A DNA stretch of 57,750 nucleotides from Glaesserella sp041814905. Lineage in GTDB: Bacteria; Pseudomonadota; Gammaproteobacteria; Enterobacterales; Pasteurellaceae. The stretch lies in NCBI RefSeq assembly GCF_041814905.1, contig NZ_JBGXYA010000017.1, positions 1 to 57,750 of the forward strand. The letters are read 5' to 3'. This document shows positions 26,016 through 35,353 of this stretch, one piece after another. The notes beneath the pieces are model-generated. The model saw nothing but the letters and a program-made list of their open reading frames with translations. It was not told the DNA's origin and did no database searches. Numbering within the stretch: the stretch's first letter is position 1; each line of letters starts with the position of its first letter. Both the position numbers and the translations under genes were made by a program.

Positions 26016-26879
26016 ATGTTAGAACTTGTCCTTGCTGTGTTATGCAGTGTATCGGTTGGTGTATTAATTAAAGTTGCCAGAAGCAAAGGTGTGCTGATTG
26101 CCCAAAGTATTGCGGTGAACTATCTTGTGGCAATGACCCTCTGTTATTTCCTATTAAAACCCGATTTTAAAGGACAAACCATGGTTGAAATAGTTGCACA
26201 ACATCCGTCTTCTTATCTCTTTTTCGCATTAGGATTGTTATTGCCGAGTGTCTTTTTGATTCAGGCAAAAGCGTTGGAATTTGCAGGCATTATCCGTACT
26301 GATGCTGCGCAACGATTATCGCTTTTTCTTCCGATTTTGGCTGCGTTTACCCTGTTTGGTGAAGCCGTAACCGGTCAAAAATTAATTGCGCTGTTATTGG
26401 CTTTCGGAGCATTAGGCTGCTTACTTTGGAAAAGTCATGAAGGTATGGGTAAAGGCGGCAAAACGGCGATTATCAGTTTGGCGTTAGTTTGGGTTGGCTT
26501 CGGTGTCATTGATATTTTATTCAAACAGATGGCGAAATCCGGCTCCGCTTTTCCGCTGACATTATTTATTTCTTTTATCTGTGCGGGCTGTGTCATGTTT
26601 ATCTATCTGTTACTGAAACGTACACAATGGAATATACCCAGTGTTGCCGTCGGATTATTACTAGGCGTACTCAACTTTGGTAATATCCTATTTTATATTA
26701 CGGCACATCAAGTTATGAAAGACGATCCGACTTTGGTGTTCACCGGAATGAACCTTGGTGTTATCTGTTTAGGCACTCTGGTAGGCGCACTGTTATTTAA
26801 GGAGAAAATACATCGAGTCAACTATTTGGGTGTCGTGATCGCAATTATTGCTATCGTCTGTTTATTCTACTGGCGATAA
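26016..26879 (+). CDS. EamA/DMT-family inner-membrane transporter
   Basis: This 287-residue protein is almost entirely hydrophobic, with about ten predicted membrane helices in two halves, the layout of drug/metabolite transporters. The second half ends with GVICLGTLVGALLFKEKI, typical of the EamA repeat. The substrate cannot be inferred. TTTAGGAGA precedes the ATG. It lies between smrB and arcB in the same orientation with gaps of 108 and 52 bases. Confidence 0.8.
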   Translation: MLELVLAVLCSVSVGVLIKVARSKGVLIAQSIAVNYLVAMTLCYFLLKPDFKGQTMVEIVAQHPSSYLFFALGLLLPSVFLIQAKALEFAGIIRTDAAQRLSLFLPILAAFTLFGEAVTGQKLIALLLAFGALGCLLWKSHEGMGKGGKTAIISLALVWVGFGVIDILFKQMAKSGSAFPLTLFISFICAGCVMFIYLLLKRTQWNIPSVAVGLLLGVLNFGNILFYITAHQVMKDDPTLVFTGMNLGVICLGTLVGALLFKEKIHRVNYLGVVIAIIAIVCLFYWR

Positions 26880-26931
26880 TATTTTCGGCGGGGCTTTAGG
26901 TCTCGCTTTTTTATGATGTAACGAGCGTGAT

Positions 26932-29163
26932 ATGAAGAGTTTAAAACAATACGGACAGAATTACGTCAATTGGGTGCTACGTTTAGGCAAAATGCGAGCA
27001 GCACTTTTCGGCTTTTGCGTTCTCTCTTTCTTCGCTATTGTCATTCAAGGTTTGTTAAGTTTGGCTTTTACCGGTGAAATTGATGCTAACGACATCTTTC
27101 GTTCCATTATTTTCGGTTTGATTTCCGTTCCGTTTGTTATCTATTTTTTCAATTTGATCGTAGAAAAATTAGAACGTTCCAGAATGCGATTGGAACAGTC
27201 GCTTAAAGATCTTTCATTATTACGTGAACAAGATGCCCGTTTAAATGTAGAGCTGGAGCAAAAAGCCGAATTTTTACGTTCTTTCTTTGATGCGTCACCG
27301 GATCTGGTTTTCTATCGTGACGATAAAGGACATTATTTGGGCTGTAATCGGGCAATGGAAGTTTTAACCGGCAAGCCGGAAAAAGAGATTATCGGTTTAA
27401 CGCCTTACGATAATTATTCAAAAGAAACCGCAAAAATGATCATGGATACCGATCGCGATACTCTGGTTAGTAATACTGTGGTGACATCTGAACAATGGAT
27501 TCGTAATCCGAATAATAAATTATCCTGTTTTGAAATCCGTAAAGTGCCTTATTACGACCGAATGCATAATCGTCACTGCATTATGGGCTTTGGGCGCGAT
27601 ATTACCGAACGTAAACGCTATCAGGAAATGATCGAAAAAAACAGCCGTGATAAATCCAAACTGATGGCGACCATCAGCCATGAATTGCGCACTCCGCTTA
27701 ACGGTATTATCGGGTTAAGCCGTATTTTGTTAGATGGCGAACTCACTCCTCAACAGCGGGAATATCTTAAAACTATCAACGTCAGTGCCGTTTCTCTCGG
27801 ACATATTTTCAGTGACATCATTGATTTGGAAAAAATTGACAGTCGTCGTATCGAGCTATTTCGTAGCGAAGTGGAATTCTCTCAATTAATCAGCAATATC
27901 AGCCATTTTGCCAATTTAATGGCAGAGCAGAAAAAAATCCGATTCCATGTTCAATATGATGGTAATTTACCGAGTTTTATTTACGTTGATAATGCCCGTC
28001 TTAGCCAAATTTTATGGAATTTAGTGAGTAACGCCGTTAAATTTACTCCGCAAGGCGGTAATATTTCTCTTAATGTTGTGCGTTATGATGAAGATCATTT
28101 CGGCTTTATTTTAAAGGATACCGGTATCGGTATTAAGAAAAGCGAACAGCGAAAAATTTTCGCCATGTTCTATCAAGCAGAAAGTGCGAAGAATAAAAAA
28201 GCTGCAGGTAGCGGTATCGGTTTGGCAATCTCTAAGCGAATCGCCAAGCTGATGGGGGGTGATTTGACGGTAGAAAGCGAATTAAATCAAGGCTCTACAT
28301 TTACGCTGACGATTCAAGCCGATGAGGTGAAAAATCGTAAAGAAGAAATGTCGATTAGCACTCATCCGCTGAAAGTTTTATTGGTGGAAGATATTGAAGT
28401 GAATGTGGTGGTTGCTAAAGCCATGCTGAATAAGTTCGGCTGTGAAGTAGATGTTGCAATGACAGGTGCTGAAGCCTTTGAACGTTTTGCACAAAATAGT
28501 TACGATTTGATTCTGCTTGATATTCAACTGCCGGATATGACGGGATTCGATATTGCAAGCCAATTACGTGAATGTTACGAAAACGGAGATGTGGAATACC
28601 TTCCGTTATTGATTGCGTTAACGGCTAATATTATCCAAACCAAAGAGGAATATCAAAAGCAGGGCATGGATGACGTACTGCGTAAACCGTTATCGTTAGA
28701 GGCACTTGCCGAATGCCTGAATCGCCACTTTGATGAAGCATTTTTGAAAAATTCGACGGAAAACCCACCGCTTGTAAATCATAGTTTGCCTGAAAACGAA
28801 CCGTTCGACCGTCAGTTATTAACCGAACTGGTGGAAGTTATGGGGAAAAAAGCGGTATTGGCAAATTTTGCGCTGTTCGGGCGGCTCATGCCGGAATATT
28901 CCGCTCATCTTTCCCGTTATCTTGCTATGTGGCAACAAAATCAAGATCAGGAATCCCGTAAACAGACTGTGGATGAAGCACATAAAATCAAAGGCGCGCT
29001 GGCTTCTGTCGGTTTATTTAAATTGCAACATATTGCACAGCTTGCGCAAACCGATAATGGCGTAGCTTGGGAGCAAGGAATCGCGGCTTGGGTGGCTGAA
29101 ATTCAATCCAAATGGCAAGCGGATCTCACTCTTGCTACAGAATGGGTCAATGCGTTGGACTAA
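26932..29163 (+). CDS. arcB: aerobic respiration control sensor kinase ArcB
   Basis: This 743-residue tripartite hybrid kinase has two membrane helices (about residues 22-45 and 55-78), a coiled linker, a PAS domain, a kinase core with H250 in ATISHELRTPLNG, an ATPase domain (NLVSNAVKFTPQGG), a receiver domain with the Asp of LILLDIQLPDMTG, and a C-terminal HPt domain with HKIKGALASVG. C138 (GCNRAME) and C199 (SCFEIRK) occupy the places of the E. coli redox cysteines C180 and C241, with the same spacing of 61, so quinone-linked silencing should be retained. It would phosphorylate ArcA, encoded elsewhere. A USS lies within the gene at 28767. Confidence 0.95.
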   Translation: MKSLKQYGQNYVNWVLRLGKMRAALFGFCVLSFFAIVIQGLLSLAFTGEIDANDIFRSIIFGLISVPFVIYFFNLIVEKLERSRMRLEQSLKDLSLLREQDARLNVELEQKAEFLRSFFDASPDLVFYRDDKGHYLGCNRAMEVLTGKPEKEIIGLTPYDNYSKETAKMIMDTDRDTLVSNTVVTSEQWIRNPNNKLSCFEIRKVPYYDRMHNRHCIMGFGRDITERKRYQEMIEKNSRDKSKLMATISHELRTPLNGIIGLSRILLDGELTPQQREYLKTINVSAVSLGHIFSDIIDLEKIDSRRIELFRSEVEFSQLISNISHFANLMAEQKKIRFHVQYDGNLPSFIYVDNARLSQILWNLVSNAVKFTPQGGNISLNVVRYDEDHFGFILKDTGIGIKKSEQRKIFAMFYQAESAKNKKAAGSGIGLAISKRIAKLMGGDLTVESELNQGSTFTLTIQADEVKNRKEEMSISTHPLKVLLVEDIEVNVVVAKAMLNKFGCEVDVAMTGAEAFERFAQNSYDLILLDIQLPDMTGFDIASQLRECYENGDVEYLPLLIALTANIIQTKEEYQKQGMDDVLRKPLSLEALAECLNRHFDEAFLKNSTENPPLVNHSLPENEPFDRQLLTELVEVMGKKAVLANFALFGRLMPEYSAHLSRYLAMWQQNQDQESRKQTVDEAHKIKGALASVGLFKLQHIAQLAQTDNGVAWEQGIAAWVAEIQSKWQADLTLATEWVNALD

Positions 29164-29240
29164 TAAAAGAAGACAATAAGTGCGGCGGAAGTGTTCACAT
29201 CCGCCCATGAAAGAAGCCGAAGAGGGGCTCCACACCCTTT

Positions 29241-30437
29241 TTACCACCCCAAGGCGCGATTTGCCACGTGTTCCCGTAAAAATTTACAGTGAGATAAAGT
29301 GCATAATCCGAGATTTCTTACCACCGCGACCGGTAAAAATTCGCAACAAAAGACCGAAATCAGACCGCTTGTTGCCTGCATAATGCGGGTTTGATCCGCC
29401 TGTCTTTGCCGTTCAAAACGATTGAGTAGTGCAAATTCGCCTAAATCCTGCCCTTGTTCAAAGGCATTCGCTAATAACATTGTCAACTCAAACAGATCAC
29501 GCATACCTAAGTTAAATCCTTGCCCTGCAACGGGGTGGAGTAGTTGGGCAGCATTGCCGACAATCGCCAAACGGTGGTGAATATGCGATTCGGTTTTTTG
29601 CGAGGAAAGCGGATAGACAAAACGTTTGCTGACACGTAAAAATTTACCGAGTTTCCAGCCGAATTGTTGTTGTAGTGCCTTCAAAAAAGTGTGATCGGAC
29701 GCATTCATCATTTCCGTCGGATCTGCCAAACACCATACCAATGACATCGTTTTTCCGGTTAATGGCAGCAATGCAAAAGGTCCTTGCGCGGTAAAACGTT
29801 CAAACGCTTGATTTTGGTGTGGTTCCGACAGTTCAACATTGGCAATAATCGCAGATTGTTGATAGTCTTTGATGAATTGGGTTGATACACCGCAAAGTGC
29901 TGCAATTTGCGATTGAATGCCATCGGCAGCGACGAGTAACGGGGTAATCAAGGTATTGCCGCTTGTCAGCCGAATTTCATTCTGCTCGGCTCGACGTGTC
30001 ATATCTTCGACCGTATCCGGACAGAACAGTTGAATATTTGGTTGCTCAGTAATCATTGCCGCAAGTTTTTCTCCGAATTTTGCCAACTCGACGACAACAC
30101 CGAATTGAGGTAAATTCAGTTCAGCGGCGGAAAGGATTGTTTTGCCGAAATGCGATTGATCGGAAACCAGAATTTTTTCAATCGGCGTTGCCGTTTTTTG
30201 CACTAACTCGGCTAAATTCTCGCCGATAAGCGGTCTGATTTCGGCTAATTTTTGCAAACTGCCGTAAGCCAACGCAATACTCCGCGCATCGAATCCACCT
30301 TGTTCGGCATAATTCGGTAAAGATTTTTCCACAATTGCAATCTGTATTTTATGTCGGGTTGCCGAACTTAATGCAAGGGCAAGGACCGAACCGGTAATTG
30401 CCCCGCCGACGATAACGAGATCAAATTTTTGTGACAT
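29241..30437 (-). CDS. ubiH: FAD-dependent ubiquinone hydroxylase UbiH
   Basis: This 398-residue flavoprotein monooxygenase has an N-terminal dinucleotide-binding GGAITGSVLALAL, the middle motif LLVAADGIQSQIA, and the second FAD motif GNAAQLLHPVAGQGFNLGMRD at about residue 295. It hydroxylates the ring in ubiquinone synthesis. GFDARSIALAYGSLQKLAEI and AFERFTAQGPFALLPL match UbiH better than its paralogues UbiI and UbiF, though this choice is by resemblance. A USS lies inside at 29364. Convergent with arcB. Confidence 0.85.
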   Translation of the reverse strand: MSQKFDLVIVGGAITGSVLALALSSATRHKIQIAIVEKSLPNYAEQGGFDARSIALAYGSLQKLAEIRPLIGENLAELVQKTATPIEKILVSDQSHFGKTILSAAELNLPQFGVVVELAKFGEKLAAMITEQPNIQLFCPDTVEDMTRRAEQNEIRLTSGNTLITPLLVAADGIQSQIAALCGVSTQFIKDYQQSAIIANVELSEPHQNQAFERFTAQGPFALLPLTGKTMSLVWCLADPTEMMNASDHTFLKALQQQFGWKLGKFLRVSKRFVYPLSSQKTESHIHHRLAIVGNAAQLLHPVAGQGFNLGMRDLFELTMLLANAFEQGQDLGEFALLNRFERQRQADQTRIMQATSGLISVFCCEFLPVAVVRNLGLCTLSHCKFLREHVANRALGW

Positions 30438-30490
30438 ACTTTTCCCTTTCCAAATGCCCGGAGGCGTGCGTCGCCTCTAAGGTTTCATTT

Positions 30491-31537
30491 TTATACCCGA
30501 ACGTCAATCAAGACTTTTGTGCTATCTGCGGCAAGTAGTCTTCCGACAGGGTATAAATTTACACTGGTCTCTTTTGCAATTTTTTGCGCCAATTCGACCG
30601 CTTGTGGTTTTACCGCAATTAACAAGCCGCCGGAAGTTTGTGGGTCGCACAAAATTGCTTTCTGTTCGTCACTCATTGGAGAAATTAAATGACCATAACT
30701 GTCGAAATTGCGCGTGGTTCCGCCCGGCACGGCTCCTTGAGCAATATACTCTTTGACTCCGTCAAGGGTGGGAATTTGGTGGAAATACACTTCCGCCCGT
30801 AAATCGGAGCCTTGGCAGATTTCACTCAAATGTCCGAGTAAACCGAATCCGGTGACATCGGTCATCGCGGTAATTTCATTGACCTTCGCAAATTCGGCAC
30901 CGACTACATTCATTTGGCACATCAGATCGCGCGCCAGATTTTTATGTTCCGCTTTCAGTTTGCCCTGTTTTTCTGCCGTGGTCAGTACGCCAATGCCTAA
31001 CGGTTTGGTTAAAAACAGTTCACAGCCAGCCTCTGCAGAGGCATTTTTCTTCACTTGTTCCGTAGAAATAATGCCGGTAACCGCTAAACCGAAAATTGGC
31101 TCGGGGGAATCAATAGAATGCCCGCCGGCTAAACTAATTCCTGCTTGTCGGCAAGCAAAACGCCCGCCATCAACGATTTTTTGTGCAACGGATGCAGGGA
31201 GTTTGTTAATCGGGAATCCGAGAATTGCAATCGCCATAATCGGCTTACCGCCCATGGCAAAAATATCACTGATTGCGTTAGTTGCGGCAATGCGTCCGAA
31301 ATCAAACGGATCATCGACGATTGGCATAAAGAAATCGGTGGTACTCACAATGCCGATACCGTTACCGATATCATATACTGCGGCGTCGTCTTTAGTTTCG
31401 TTGCCGACTAAAAGATTCGGGTCGATAAATTTTGCCTGTTCCGTATGGAGAATTTGTTCCAATACTTTCGGTGAGATCTTACAGCCGCAGCCTGCGCCGT
31501 GACTGTATTGGGTTAAGCGAATCGGTTCGTTTTGCAT
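30491..31537 (-). CDS. selD: selenophosphate synthetase (selenide, water dikinase)
   Basis: This 348-residue enzyme makes selenophosphate from selenide and ATP for selenocysteine and selenouridine. The active-site loop reads HGAGCGCK with Cys17 and Lys20; the Cys codon is TGC, so this is the cysteine form and not the selenocysteine (TGA) form known in some Pasteurellaceae. DDAAVYDIG and ATTD-type metal-binding motifs are present further on, with GGHSIDSPEPIFGLAVTG typical of SelD. It starts 54 bases upstream-side of ubiH and diverges from ratA. A USS lies inside at 30597. Confidence 0.95.
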   Translation of the reverse strand: MQNEPIRLTQYSHGAGCGCKISPKVLEQILHTEQAKFIDPNLLVGNETKDDAAVYDIGNGIGIVSTTDFFMPIVDDPFDFGRIAATNAISDIFAMGGKPIMAIAILGFPINKLPASVAQKIVDGGRFACRQAGISLAGGHSIDSPEPIFGLAVTGIISTEQVKKNASAEAGCELFLTKPLGIGVLTTAEKQGKLKAEHKNLARDLMCQMNVVGAEFAKVNEITAMTDVTGFGLLGHLSEICQGSDLRAEVYFHQIPTLDGVKEYIAQGAVPGGTTRNFDSYGHLISPMSDEQKAILCDPQTSGGLLIAVKPQAVELAQKIAKETSVNLYPVGRLLAADSTKVLIDVRV

Positions 31538-31683
31538 GGTGTATCCTTCTTATTTAGCCTAAATAAAGAGAGTGTTAAAAGATGCGTAATTCTACTCTTT
31601 TTTGCAAAAAATTGACAGTAACTGACCGCTTGTCACATCTGTGGTAAACTGTCGCCATTATTTGGGATAATAGTGAAATAACG

Positions 31684-32118
31684 ATGCCGACAATTAATCA
31701 ATCCGCCCTTGTGGCATATAGTGCCGAGCAGATGTATCAGCTGGTTAATGACTACGAAAAATATCCGCAGTTTTTGTCCGGTTGTGTAGGCGCCCATACA
31801 TTAAGTTTGGGCGAAAATGAATTGAACGCCGAATTGGTGATTCAAAAACTAGGGATAAGCCAACGTTTTAGCACCCATAATACGATGATTCCGAACCGTA
31901 AAATCAGTATGGCACTGCTGAACGGACCTTTCCGTTATTTGCACGGTGCGTGGTTGTTCGAACCGTTTGACGAACAGAGTTGTAAAATCAGCCTGCAATT
32001 AGAATTTGAATTTTCCAGCCCTGTGATTGGTATGGTATTCGGTAAAATTTTTAACGAATTAACGCTGAAAATGGTCAATGCTTTTAAACAAAGAGCGAAA
32101 GAGGTGTACGGTGTCTGA
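31684..32118 (+). CDS. ratA: RatA/PasT family START-domain protein
   Basis: This 144-residue START/polyketide-cyclase-like protein matches the RatA family from SAEQMYQLVNDYEKYPQFLSGC to the C-terminal helix. E. coli RatA was described as a translation-inhibiting toxin and the family is related to the coenzyme Q-binding COQ10. Its last eight bases overlap the rnfH start, and the ratA-rnfH pair is conserved in gammaproteobacteria. The adjoining smpB gene found in E. coli is not present here. Confidence 0.9.
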   Translation: MPTINQSALVAYSAEQMYQLVNDYEKYPQFLSGCVGAHTLSLGENELNAELVIQKLGISQRFSTHNTMIPNRKISMALLNGPFRYLHGAWLFEPFDEQSCKISLQLEFEFSSPVIGMVFGKIFNELTLKMVNAFKQRAKEVYGV

Positions 32119-32407
32119 CGAAAAACAAAAAATCGTGGTGGAAGTGGTTTACGCTTACCCGCAAAAGTATTTTCTCAAAAGAATGGAATTAGATAATCCG
32201 CTCACGATTCAAAACGTGATTTTACAATCGGGAGTATTGCAAAAATATACGGAAATCGATTTACGTGAAAATAAAGTCGGTATTTTTAGTCGCCCAGCAA
32301 AATTGACGGATTTGGTCGAAAACGGTGATCGTATCGAAATTTACCGCCCGCTGTTAGCCGATCCGAAAGAGATCCGCCGCAAAAGGGCGGAAGAACAGAA
32401 AAAATAG
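32111..32407 (+). CDS. rnfH: RnfH family protein (RatB)
   Basis: This 98-residue ubiquitin-like-fold protein of the UPF0125/RnfH family has VEVVYAYPQKYFLKRMEL and the conserved VGIFSRPAKLTDLVENGDRI EIYRPL segment. The GTG start at 32111 was chosen because GAGG lies six bases upstream and it gives MSDEKQKIVVEVVYAYP; it overlaps the ratA stop by eight bases. A longer frame from 32078 would add 11 residues from ratA sequence. Function unknown. Confidence 0.88.
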   Translation: MSDEKQKIVVEVVYAYPQKYFLKRMELDNPLTIQNVILQSGVLQKYTEIDLRENKVGIFSRPAKLTDLVENGDRIEIYRPLLADPKEIRRKRAEEQKK

Positions 32408-32423
32408 GAGATGATCAACGGAG

Positions 32424-32480
32424 ACAAGCGGTCAGTTTCGGTCAAAAATTTGCAAATTTTCACGGCAAAACGACCACTTG
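32424..32480. terminator. USS inverted pair between rnfH and prfB
   Basis: ACAAGCGGT at 32424 faces a degenerate partner ACCACTTGT at 32472 with AATTTGCAAATT between them. Both neighbouring genes end here, so it is a likely bidirectional terminator with one arm decayed by a single base. Confidence 0.5.
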
Positions 32481-32485
32481 TATTG

Positions 32486-33584
32486 TTATAACCCCGCCTT
32501 CAGACTCGCTTCAATAAACTTATCCAAGTCGCCGTCTAACACGGCCTGCGTATTCCGATTTTCCACGCCGGTACGCAAATCTTTAATGCGTGAATCGTCA
32601 AGTACATAAGAACGAATTTGGCTGCCCCAACCGATATCGGATTTGCTGTCTTCCATGGCTTGTTTATCGGCATTTTTCTTCATCATTTCCATTTCATACA
32701 ACTTTGCTTTAAGTTGTTTCATGGCTTGATCTTTATTTTGATGCTGAGAACGACCGTTTTGGCATTGCACCACAATGCCTGACGGTATATGCGTAATTCG
32801 CACGGCCGATTCGGTTTTATTAACGTGTTGGCCGCCGGCACCCGATGCGCGATAAACGTCGATTCTCAAATCGGCAGGATTGATTTCGATATCAATATCG
32901 TCATCAATTTCCGGATAGACGAATGCTGCGGCAAACGAAGTATGGCGGCGATTGTTCGAATCGAACGGGCTTTTACGTACAAGGCGGTGAATGCCCGTTT
33001 CAGTGCGCAGCCAACCGAACGCATATTCGCCGGAAACTCGGATGGTTGCGGATTTTAAACCTGCCACATCGCCGTCGGAAACTTCAACCAATTCGGTTTT
33101 AAACCCTTTGCTTTCTGCCCAGCGTAAATACATACGCAGCAGCATTTCCGTCCAGTCTTGCGCTTCGGTGCCGCCCGAACCTGCTTGTAAATCGACGTAA
33201 CAATCGGCGCTGTCGTGTTCGCCACTGAACATTCTGCGGAATTCCAATTTCGCTAATTTTTCTTCTAATTGATCGGCTTCAGCTTGTGCTTCGTTAAAGG
33301 TTTGTTGGTCTTCGGCTTCCACTGCGAGTTCGATTAATCCTTCCACATCTTCAATTCCTTGAACAAGGGCTTTGATTGTATTGACGATGGTTTCCAGTTC
33401 AACGCGTTCTTTACCTAACTGCTGCGCTTTTTCGGGTGAGTTCCACACATCAGGTTGTTCTAATTCGGCGTTAACTTCTTCCAAACGTTCGACTTTCGCA
33501 TCAAAGTCAAAGATACCCCCTAAGGGTATCGGTACGTTCGGCTAAATCGGCTAATTGGGTTTTGATCGGGTTCAGTTCAAACAT
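32486..33584 (-). CDS. prfB: peptide chain release factor 2, with programmed +1 frameshift
   Basis: RF2 reads UGA and UAA stop codons. The gene starts at ATG 33584 (MFELNPIKTQLADLAERTDT), reads 25 codons to an in-frame TGA at 33509-33507, and must shift +1 to continue in the frame ending at 32486, giving 365 residues, the E. coli length. The GGQ motif (SGAGGQHVNKTESAV) and the stop-recognition SPFDSNN segment are intact. The shift site AGGGGGTATCTTTGAC is identical to the classical one, so RF2 level autoregulates the shift. The gene is not broken. Confidence 0.97.
33504..33522 (-). promoter_or_regulatory. prfB programmed frameshift site
   Basis: An internal Shine-Dalgarno-like AGGGGG, spacer TAT, slippery CTT and TGA followed by C are present on the minus strand in the canonical order. 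The ribosome slips from CTT TGA to TTT GAC-type reading when RF2 is scarce. Confidence 0.95.
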
Positions 33585-33729
33585 ATTGTTATCCTCATAT
33601 TTTAAAAACGCGCAATTATAGCAGAACCGATTACAAGCGGTCTGTTTTCGATGATTTTTTGCAAAAAAACTTTGCCGCAGAATTTATCGGATAGGGTTAT
33701 AATGATTAACCGACAGAAGAGGAACTGAA

Positions 33730-34449
33730 ATGACCACATTACCGAAAATCGTGATCCTAACGGGAGCAGGAATTTCTGCCGAATCAGGGATTCAAACCTT
33801 CCGTGCCAGCGACGGTTTATGGGAAAATCATCGTATTGACGATGTCGCAACGCCCGAAGGATTTTCCCGCAATCCGGAATTGGTTCAACGTTTTTACAAT
33901 GAACGTCGCCGTAAATTATTTTCTCCGGATATTCAACCGAATGCCGCTCATCTTGCATTGGCTGAATTGGAAGAAAAAATCGGCGAAAATTTATTAATCG
34001 TGACTCAAAATGTGGATAACTTACACGAACGTGCCGGCAGTCGTAATCTTATCCATATGCACGGCGAACTGTTAAAGGTTCGTTGTAGTTGGTCGGGTAA
34101 AATTTATGATTGGGAACAGGATGTGAATGAAACGGATCGTTGCGATTGCTGCCAACCACCGCGTCGACTTCGTCCGCATATCGTGTGGTTCGGTGAAATG
34201 CCGTTTGAAATGGAGCGCATCTATCAAGCGCTTGCCGAATGTGATTATTTTATCGCCATAGGAACATCCGGTAATGTGTATCCTGCCGCAGGCTTTGTGC
34301 AAGAGGCAAATCGGGCAGGAGCAGTTACGATCGAGTTAAATTTAGCGCCGAGTTTGGTTAAAAATGCATTTCAACAAACGCAATACGGAAAAGCGAGTGA
34401 ACTTGTACCGGCATTTATCGCAAGATTTTTAAATTCGGATCACGATTAA
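33730..34449 (+). CDS. cobB: NAD-dependent protein deacylase, sirtuin class III
   Basis: This 239-residue Sir2-family enzyme removes acyl groups from lysines using NAD. Motifs are LTGAGISAESGIQTFR (residues 10-25), TQNVDNLHERAG (92-103), catalytic H111 in IHMHGEL, and a zinc site with RCSWSG and RCDCC. Tyr56 and Arg59 in FYNERRR correspond to the Tyr/Arg pair of desuccinylase-type sirtuins. AGAGGAACTG precedes the ATG. A single USS lies 97 bases upstream. Convergent with the DUF2057 gene. Confidence 0.94.
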   Translation: MTTLPKIVILTGAGISAESGIQTFRASDGLWENHRIDDVATPEGFSRNPELVQRFYNERRRKLFSPDIQPNAAHLALAELEEKIGENLLIVTQNVDNLHERAGSRNLIHMHGELLKVRCSWSGKIYDWEQDVNETDRCDCCQPPRRLRPHIVWFGEMPFEMERIYQALAECDYFIAIGTSGNVYPAAGFVQEANRAGAVTIELNLAPSLVKNAFQQTQYGKASELVPAFIARFLNSDHD

Positions 34450-34489
34450 AAACGCAAAGCCGACCGAAACTCGGCTTTTGTTATAAACA

Positions 34490-34536
34490 ACAAGCGGTAC
34501 GTTTTGGCAAAAATTTTGCAAAAACGCACCGCTTGT
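34490..34536. terminator. USS inverted pair terminating cobB and the DUF2057 gene
   Basis: ACAAGCGGT (34490-34498) and ACCGCTTGT (34528-34536) pair, with CGTTTT/AAAACG extending the stem past one mismatch and GGCAAAAATTTTGC in the loop. Both flanking genes converge here. Confidence 0.65.
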
Positions 34537-34552
34537 CTATTAATGGTATGGG

Positions 34553-35194
34553 TTACTGTTTTTTCGCCCAGTTTAAGAAACGTTTTTGGGTTTCTTTATC
34601 CGCTTGTTGGAACCAGTATTGTAATTGTTGCTCTGCGATGTTTTCACCTTGAACCATGACTTTACCTTTTGCCGCTTTACCGGTGCTGGCTCCCATTACT
34701 GCCGTCATTGGCGTAACCGCCAAGCTTTTCACTACGGCAGGACCGTTACCGGCGTTGTAGGTTGCAAGGTTTTCAAGGATATTTGCGTTCGGCATAAAAC
34801 CTTCGCCTTTCAAGTAATCTTGTTGGTATTGCAATGCTTTGCCTGATGTAGTTTTCACTTCGAATGTCGGTGATTTTCTAAATTTATCCACTTCGGCTTC
34901 GTTACGTAAGTTAGGCGCAAGAATTTGGATATCTTCGGCGCTGCCGCTAAAGCTCAATACAATCGGGTCTGACTCGTAGAATGTGTCGTCGGAGCCTGAA
35001 CGGTAAATACTGGAAACTTCTAACACCACTTGATGTTGGTTGCTGTCGTTTACTTGTAGTGCAGTGTTTTTCTTCACTTTCTGACCGTCAAACGCAAGAA
35101 ATGTTACATTTGAAGAGCCGGTAATGGAGCCGGCAAGCGTCGTTGTGCTTGCGACTAATGCCGCTACAGCAAATGCAATTTGACCTAATTTCAT
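34553..35194 (-). CDS. exported DUF2057 (UPF0319) family protein
   Basis: This 213-residue protein has a Sec signal peptide (MKLGQIAFAVAALVASTTTLAG) and the family body beginning NVTFLAFDGQKV. The family includes E. coli YccT/CsgI, reported to affect curli assembly, but no curli genes are seen here and the role in Pasteurellaceae is unknown. The C-terminal QLQYWFQQADKETQKRFLNW is a typical family end. It is monocistronic, with AGGAG upstream, and diverges from corC. Confidence 0.83.
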   Translation of the reverse strand: MKLGQIAFAVAALVASTTTLAGSITGSSNVTFLAFDGQKVKKNTALQVNDSNQHQVVLEVSSIYRSGSDDTFYESDPIVLSFSGSAEDIQILAPNLRNEAEVDKFRKSPTFEVKTTSGKALQYQQDYLKGEGFMPNANILENLATYNAGNGPAVVKSLAVTPMTAVMGASTGKAAKGKVMVQGENIAEQQLQYWFQQADKETQKRFLNWAKKQ

Positions 35195-35353
35195 AAAATG
35201 AACTCCTTTAATTGGATAAATGTATAGGGAACAAATGTGGCATATCCTATGCTAAATTTGTGTAAATAGAAAGCACAGAATATGCCTTAATGTCGATTTT
35301 TTATCTAAATTGTGATAATTTTCGCCTGTTTTATTTGTTAATGAGTAAATTCA

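Noticed and set aside
30491..31537. selD as a selenocysteine gene with an in-frame TGA
   Set aside because: The active-site codon is TGC (Cys17), so no recoding is needed.
32486..33484. prfB as a shortened release factor starting at an internal ATG
   Set aside because: The upstream 25 codons, the AGGGGG element and the CTTTGAC shift site are all present, so the gene is full length with the known programmed frameshift.
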